Position numbers and translations under genes: made by a program. A stretch of 64,000 nucleotides of DNA from Phaeotremella fagi (taxonomy: Eukaryota > Basidiomycota > Tremellomycetes > Tremellales > Phaeotremellaceae): the NCBI GenBank assembly GCA_001599715.1, contig BCHU01000007.1, forward strand, positions 129,586 to 193,585, in the 5' to 3' direction. Within the stretch, counting starts at the first letter, position 1. Each line of letters opens with the position of its first letter. The notes beneath the pieces were generated by a model. That model ran no database searches. It saw only the letters and a program-made list of their open reading frames with translations, and was not told the DNA's origin. This document shows, piece after piece, positions 59,301 to 64,000 of this stretch.

Positions 59301-60385
59301 GGATTAAAGAAGTTCAAGATACGGAGAAAGAATTTGAATTGAGGAAAAGGGGTTTACAGATTTATTTGCATGTCAGTTTTTCCTTTTCAATGTGACTTGA
59401 TAGCTTTAACTGACTATGACATAGATAACGAAAGCTTTGATGTTGCTTCGTCATCCTCTGGCTTATTCTTCTGTTGATAGGATTATCGAGGTTTTACCTT
59501 TGGTTAATCTAGATCCGGAATTCGTGGGTGAGGCAGCGGTTTCTTTTGGTATTTTGGCGGAGGGTAAAGGAAGAGGGAAAGGTGATAAGACAAAGGAATC
59601 TCATCTTACCGCCAGAGTAAGTTAATTTCTTTTTGGCTATTTTGAATTCATGTTTAATTTCCATTATTAGTTACTGTTTGCTCAGAAAATGTGGAATCAT
59701 GTTTTACCTAAATTGATTGATGGTGATAAAGAAACAACTGGTAGAGGAAGATTAATATATCTTGTCGCTTTTTCATCTTTATTACCGTTGATACCTGCTT
59801 CACTCTGTCTATCTGATCTGGAAACTGTAAGTGGATCCTTTACCATTCATGGATATTTATTAATCCTGTATCAGATTCTTCCTTTACTATTACGATCTCT
59901 ATCACTACCTGACCCAACCCAACGAACCAACGTCATACACACTCTAACATCGATATTAGAAACTGAGAACCTATCAAAGAACGTTGATGAACTACTCCAT
60001 TCAAACGCTGAAACGATGATCGAAACCCTATTGAAATCTGCATTACCTCCAGCGACCAACGAACCTTCTTCAGGGGTAAGCTTCAACATCCTGTCCTCAC
60101 TTTCATTTCCACTGACCACGGAATTCAATACAGATCGTCCGATCAAACGCTTATAGATGTTTATCTTTGTTTCCGGATGTTATCAGATTCGATTCTGTTC
60201 ATTTAATCAAGAATAGGATCGTTAAGGAGTTGGGGAGGGGGTTGGATGATCCTTTGAGAATCGTTAGGAGGGAGGCTGTGGATTGTAGAGCTAAATGGTG
60301 AGTATGAGATGGGGTTTGGTTGGGATTTGAGCTGATATATGATATTACCTTTGTGCTTAGGTATCGATATGGTGCTGCTGTTTAG
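56350..60385 (+). CDS. MMS19: MMS19, cytosolic Fe-S targeting / nucleotide excision repair factor
   Basis: HEAT-repeat adaptor of the CIA targeting complex, delivering Fe-S clusters to XPD, DNA polymerases and primase. Starts MDVPRLIRSHISSSD. The N-terminal MMS19 domain is clear: LLEIVKALGEYLTS.EDDVRLKGL, then FFDVTFCYFPITFKPPPNDPYGIT, EDLKIALRGCLAASPFFAKMALPLFLEK, a family signature. The middle is divergent; the C-terminal HEAT part has LVKNR-like repeats and ends AKWYRYGAAV, with the Trp codon split by the last intron (stop 60383-60385). About 17 introns. A long gene, roughly 1,000 residues, consistent with fungal MMS19. Confidence 0.9.
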
Positions 60386-60693
60386 ATGATTACGTTCATT
60401 GGAGGAAGAAAAGATAGAGTTAATTACTTTAATGTTGTACCAGTACCAGCAACTGCATGAATTGACTTGGCACCGCCACTCAATTTACCCCGCATATCCC
60501 CACATTCTCATGCCAACAGAACCGTGCGGATACGGTGGGTATGTTCACAGCAAAATCACCATCATCCATCTATATTCTCTTCCCACTTTTATATACCATT
60601 TCAGTATCAGACATAGATATTCGTAGTATACATATTGAAGAGCACAAAATTAGCTACAGATTGGTACCAAAAAAGTTCGATATTTGACCCAAA
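60386..60693. other. intergenic
   Basis: 3' flank of MMS19 and promoter of the RhoGAP gene, same direction. No feature supported. Confidence 0.4.
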
Positions 60694-63600
60694 ATGGCAC
60701 CAGTCACTTTACCGCCTTCATTCCATACTTCCTTCTGGTCACCGGATTATCGATCAGGTTTAGAAACCTTGTTCAAACATCTGGAAGCAGGATGTCTAGA
60801 AGATGATGAAGTAGCGAATTTCATTGAGGTATGTAAATAAATAATAACATCTTCCGAATACTAACCTTGAGCACAGAACGAAATGAGAGCCCACCATCAA
60901 CTTTCCGAACAACTCTCCATCCCTTCCCAAAGTCCTAATCTTCAAACAACGAATTCATCACTCCAACATACCCTAATCTCCCTTCGATCAATATCGACCA
61001 AAAGGGCTGAAGCTCATTCGTCATTGGCTACGGAATTGGCTAATCATGTTTGGATGGCTTTTGCCCAGTGGAAAGATCGTCATCGGGAGCGTGTTAGGAG
61101 TTGTAAAGAAGAGTTGGTGGGTAAGGATGGGGTTGTTAGTACATGGGAGAAAGAGGTTAAGAAATTGAATCTTGTGGGTTTGGTTTGGTTTGGATGACTG
61201 CTTGAAGTTCTGGATGTTTGTGCTGATATTTGGGTTTTAGCTTCGACAGAATTACCTTAATAAATCTCGTCTAGCTGATGATAGTGAGGATGAGTACGTA
61301 TCAGCTGCTACGACTTTGACAGAGATTTAAACTGACAACCCCTGCCGTTTAGTGCTAAATTCGCACCAGCTCCTGTTGTACCACCTTCATCACTCCCATC
61401 AGACAGTTACACCGCCTCACCGAAACCTGCTCAACTCAAACTTTCTCGTTCGGGTACAGTCTCAGATAGGATCAGCGAAAAGCTTCGAGCTGCCAGTGTT
61501 GCCAAACCTTCCAATCTGGGCTCACTGAATGAGAAGACCTTACCTGAAGAACCTAATGGATCAGAAAAACCTAAACCCGATCTTACGGTTCAACCTGTTG
61601 ATGGGGATGAATCCAAAAATGATGGTGTCATGTCACCGTCTAGTCCAGCTAAAGAGGAACGATTCATTCCACCAACTGAACCAGATGGGAAACCTGTCAT
61701 TCATTCTGATAATCCCCCTTCGGTACCTACCAAACCTACTTCTAACCAAATTCCAGAAGTCCCGCCTACACCAATCTTGCTTTCAGGTCTTTCACTCCCA
61801 GCCCAAGGTCTTAAAGATTTATTGAGACGTTTCGAATCATATCTACTCTCAACTCCTGCACCTTACTCTCCAAACTCTCCACAAACAGCTTCAACACGTT
61901 CCAACACGGCTCTAGCGAGTAGACATAGAAGTACCATTCTTGGATCCTACGAGAAAACATTCTCAGGTGAAGAAATCGTCGATTGGTTAAGAAACAATGT
62001 TGAAGGTTTTGGTGGAGATTGGGAAAGATGTGAAGACGCTTCTCAAGAGTTATACAATATGGGTCACATCTCTCGTATAGGTGTTGGAAGGGGATTTGAA
62101 CCCTCGCCAGAAAACTACTACATCTTGAAATTGAACCCCAACGAACCCAGTTCTATCACTTCTCCCATATCGATAAACCCTGCTGTTTCAGGTAACATTA
62201 ATTCATTATTGAAATCCTATCAATCTTATTTACCTTCATTGGGTAATTCGGACGAACCTGCTCATGTCAAAGCTAGACGTGAAGCTCTTAAAGCTGACGA
62301 GCTTTATAAAGAGGGGGTTAGGGTTGCTGAGGATAGACGTTTGATGATGGAGGAAAACGTTGAGAACGCTTTGAGAAGTTTGGGGCAATGGGAAAGGGAA
62401 CGTTTGAGAATCGTTAAGACTGGTAGGTGTGCTATTTTTACTTTTCACTAATTCGGATAGTCTTGAAACAATACGATGACGCTGTTTCTAAATTGCCCGA
62501 ACGTTTGGGTGAGGGTCATAAAGGATCCACTTTGTTGGTTGAGGCTTTCAATCCAGAGGCAGAGTAGGTGTCAATCAACGTTAACGGACATCCGCTAATA
62601 TGAAACAGTATTACTGCCTTGATCGAAGGTAACAGAACTGGTCCATATGTGAGTGTCTCGTTACCTTCTTTTGTACAACTCTCACTGATAGTTATACTGT
62701 TAGCGACCTCAACCTCACATTTACGAATCTGTTGAATCAGAACTACCCATCGTTAACTTCGGTATTGATCTTCGTCGGTGGTCTGGTGATCATGGTTGGA
62801 AAGCTTTGGTTACTGCACCTAGTAGACCTAAAGGTGCTGTTCCAGATGTTTTAACAGCTTTGTTAAGAGGGTTGACAGAGATGAGACCTAATTTCCCGGA
62901 TGATGGTCAGTTTTTTTCTTTCAAAACACAACGAAAAAATAATTGACATCCTCATAGACAGTAGAAAAGCTTGGATCTATGAAGTTCCACTTAGTGCTAC
63001 CCACGGACTTCGGGCTTTACTCAACGACCCCAAATTACCACTTGAAGAGATGGTAGATCGCGTCAAGCATTTCAATCCATTCGTTGCGGCAGCTACTGTT
63101 AAATTGTACCTCTTGGAACTTACCCCACCGGTCTTAGGTTGGGAAGGATGGGAGGACGCAAAAGCTGTTTATCCTTCTGGTACGTTTATCACGTTGTCTA
63201 TGGGTTTAATGGAGATTCTGATATGACTTAGTTGGTGCGGACCAAGAACGTGACATGTCTTCGGCTGTTACTTCTGTTCTGGGTCGGTTACCTGGAGTAC
63301 AACTTTTCGTGCTTGAAGCTGTTGTACGACATTTGAAGGAGTGAGTCAGCTGTCAATACTGGTTTGGGGTGGAAGCTGACCGAGATGTAGGATGGTTGAA
63401 GCTACCAAAAGCGAAGAGGCTAATGATATCTACATTACAAAATTGGCCTTGTCTGTAGGACGAAGTAGGTTTTTTCGAATTTCTGCTGAAAGAAAATCAT
63501 TAACCTATATCCTTTAGCAATTCTTCGACCCCAATACGAAACCGAAATGACAATCCAAGATCGCACACCATCATTGTTCGTTGCAGACCTAATCAATCTA

Positions 63601-64000
63601 TACGACGCGATCTTCCCACCTCTGGTTGAGAAAAAGAAACTCGATTCAGAAAGAGTCATGCCTATAAGAAAACGAACCGTTTTGGTCGATCAACGAATTT
63701 CAAGATCCAGTTTGGGCGAGATTGACGGTCAAGAATTGTTGAGTCAACAGAAACATTCTAGACGACCTTCCAGTTCTGTCCCTGTTCCACCATTACCCGA
63801 GAATGGATTAGGTTTAGGTGTTCCGTTAGGCCCTGAACCTGGGTTGATGAACGAAAAAGACGAAAAGAAAGAGAGTGATATCAACGTTGTTCCACCTACA
63901 CCTGAGATACCTTCCGAATCTACTATACCGGAAACTGTAGTTCCTGACGAAGCATCAGTCAATGATAATGCTAGTGCATTGAAAAGAGCTTCTTCGGGTG
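60694..64000 (+). CDS. RGD2: RGD2-like F-BAR / DEP / RhoGAP protein, truncated at the right edge
   Basis: Starts MAPVTLPPSFHTSFWSPDYRSGLETLF, an F-BAR N-terminus. Helical F-BAR region (IEVRNEMRAHHQLSE... with KRAEAHSSLATELANHVW) is followed by a disordered, Pro/Ser-rich insert. A DEP domain follows (ILGSYEKTFSGEEIVDWL, ELYNMGHISRIGVGRGF), then more helix (KADELYKEGVRVAEDRR), which looks like the second part of the F-BAR. The RhoGAP domain reads VNFGIDLRRWSGDHGW, VPDVLTALLRGLTEMRPNF, FNPFVAAATVKLYLLELTPP and LINLYDAIFPPL. This order is that of yeast Rgd2, a GAP for Cdc42/Rho5 at sites of polarised growth. The usual Arg-finger position reads Glu (AWIYEVPLS). The protein is still open at the window end, in a Ser/Pro-rich tail. 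Confidence 0.85.

Noticed and set aside
1..64000. tRNA, rRNA, CRISPR array, transposon or insertion sequence
   Set aside because: Scanning by eye for a tRNA T-loop pattern, spaced direct repeats with unique spacers, terminal repeats or transposase/reverse-transcriptase motifs found none; a covariance-model search would be needed to exclude small RNAs.

Overview
The window reads as nuclear DNA of a basidiomycete fungus, most likely a tremellomycete yeast of the Cryptococcus/Kwoniella type. The evidence is dense gene packing on both strands, genes cut by many 35-70 nt introns with GTRNGT donors and CTNAY-type branch sites, some very small exons, and a full set of fungal orthologues (MRE11, NSE4, RAD9, MMS19, AP-3 delta, WDR70, TM9SF, an RGD2-type RhoGAP). 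I see no rRNA, tRNA, CRISPR array or transposon. The genus is inferred from gene style, not proven.

Layout. 0.4-3.8 kb (-): HoxX-like formyltransferase/crotonase with a long disordered tail. 5-6.1 kb (-): secreted protein. 6.4-9.4 kb (-): MRE11, divergent from NSE4 (+, 9.7-11.2 kb). 11.4-12.2 kb (-): PPIL3-type cyclophilin, divergent from a four-helix membrane protein (+). 14-17 kb (+): PhoD-like phosphatase. 17.3-18.2 kb (-): glutathione/thiol peroxidase with a 2-nt internal exon. 19.7-20.4 kb (+): small secreted Cys-rich protein with dibasic sites.

20.9-32 kb (-) is the standout: one 8-exon gene for a predicted 3,630-residue secreted protein. It has one N-terminal WSC domain, about 22 Ala/Ser-rich silk-like repeats of roughly 85-110 residues, and seven C-terminal WSC domains, with no membrane anchor.

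33.5-37.1 kb (+): aldo/keto reductase, then two tandem BTB-like genes that are both broken, each in a different place. 37.2-39.4 kb (+): WDR70. 39.5-46.6 kb (-): FMP52-like protein, TM9SF/EMP70, RAD9 and an FAD monooxygenase. 47-52.5 kb (-): tandem array of five intronless copies of an unrecognised ~190-residue protein family, one of them a pseudogene, with flanking DNA also duplicated. 52.9-56.1 kb (-): AP-3 delta, divergent from MMS19 (+, 56.4-60.4 kb). 60.7 kb to the right edge (+): F-BAR/DEP/RhoGAP protein, cut by the window end.

How the genes work together. MRE11, NSE4, RAD9, WDR70 and MMS19 all act in genome stability (break resection, SMC5/6, the 9-1-1 checkpoint clamp, chromatin ubiquitylation, Fe-S delivery to repair enzymes), but they are spread out and probably only loosely linked. 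AP-3 delta and TM9SF serve membrane traffic. The giant WSC protein, the Cys-rich protein and the 5-6 kb gene are predicted to be secreted. Exon joins were worked out by hand from splice signals, reading frame and recalled family motifs; no alignment was run.
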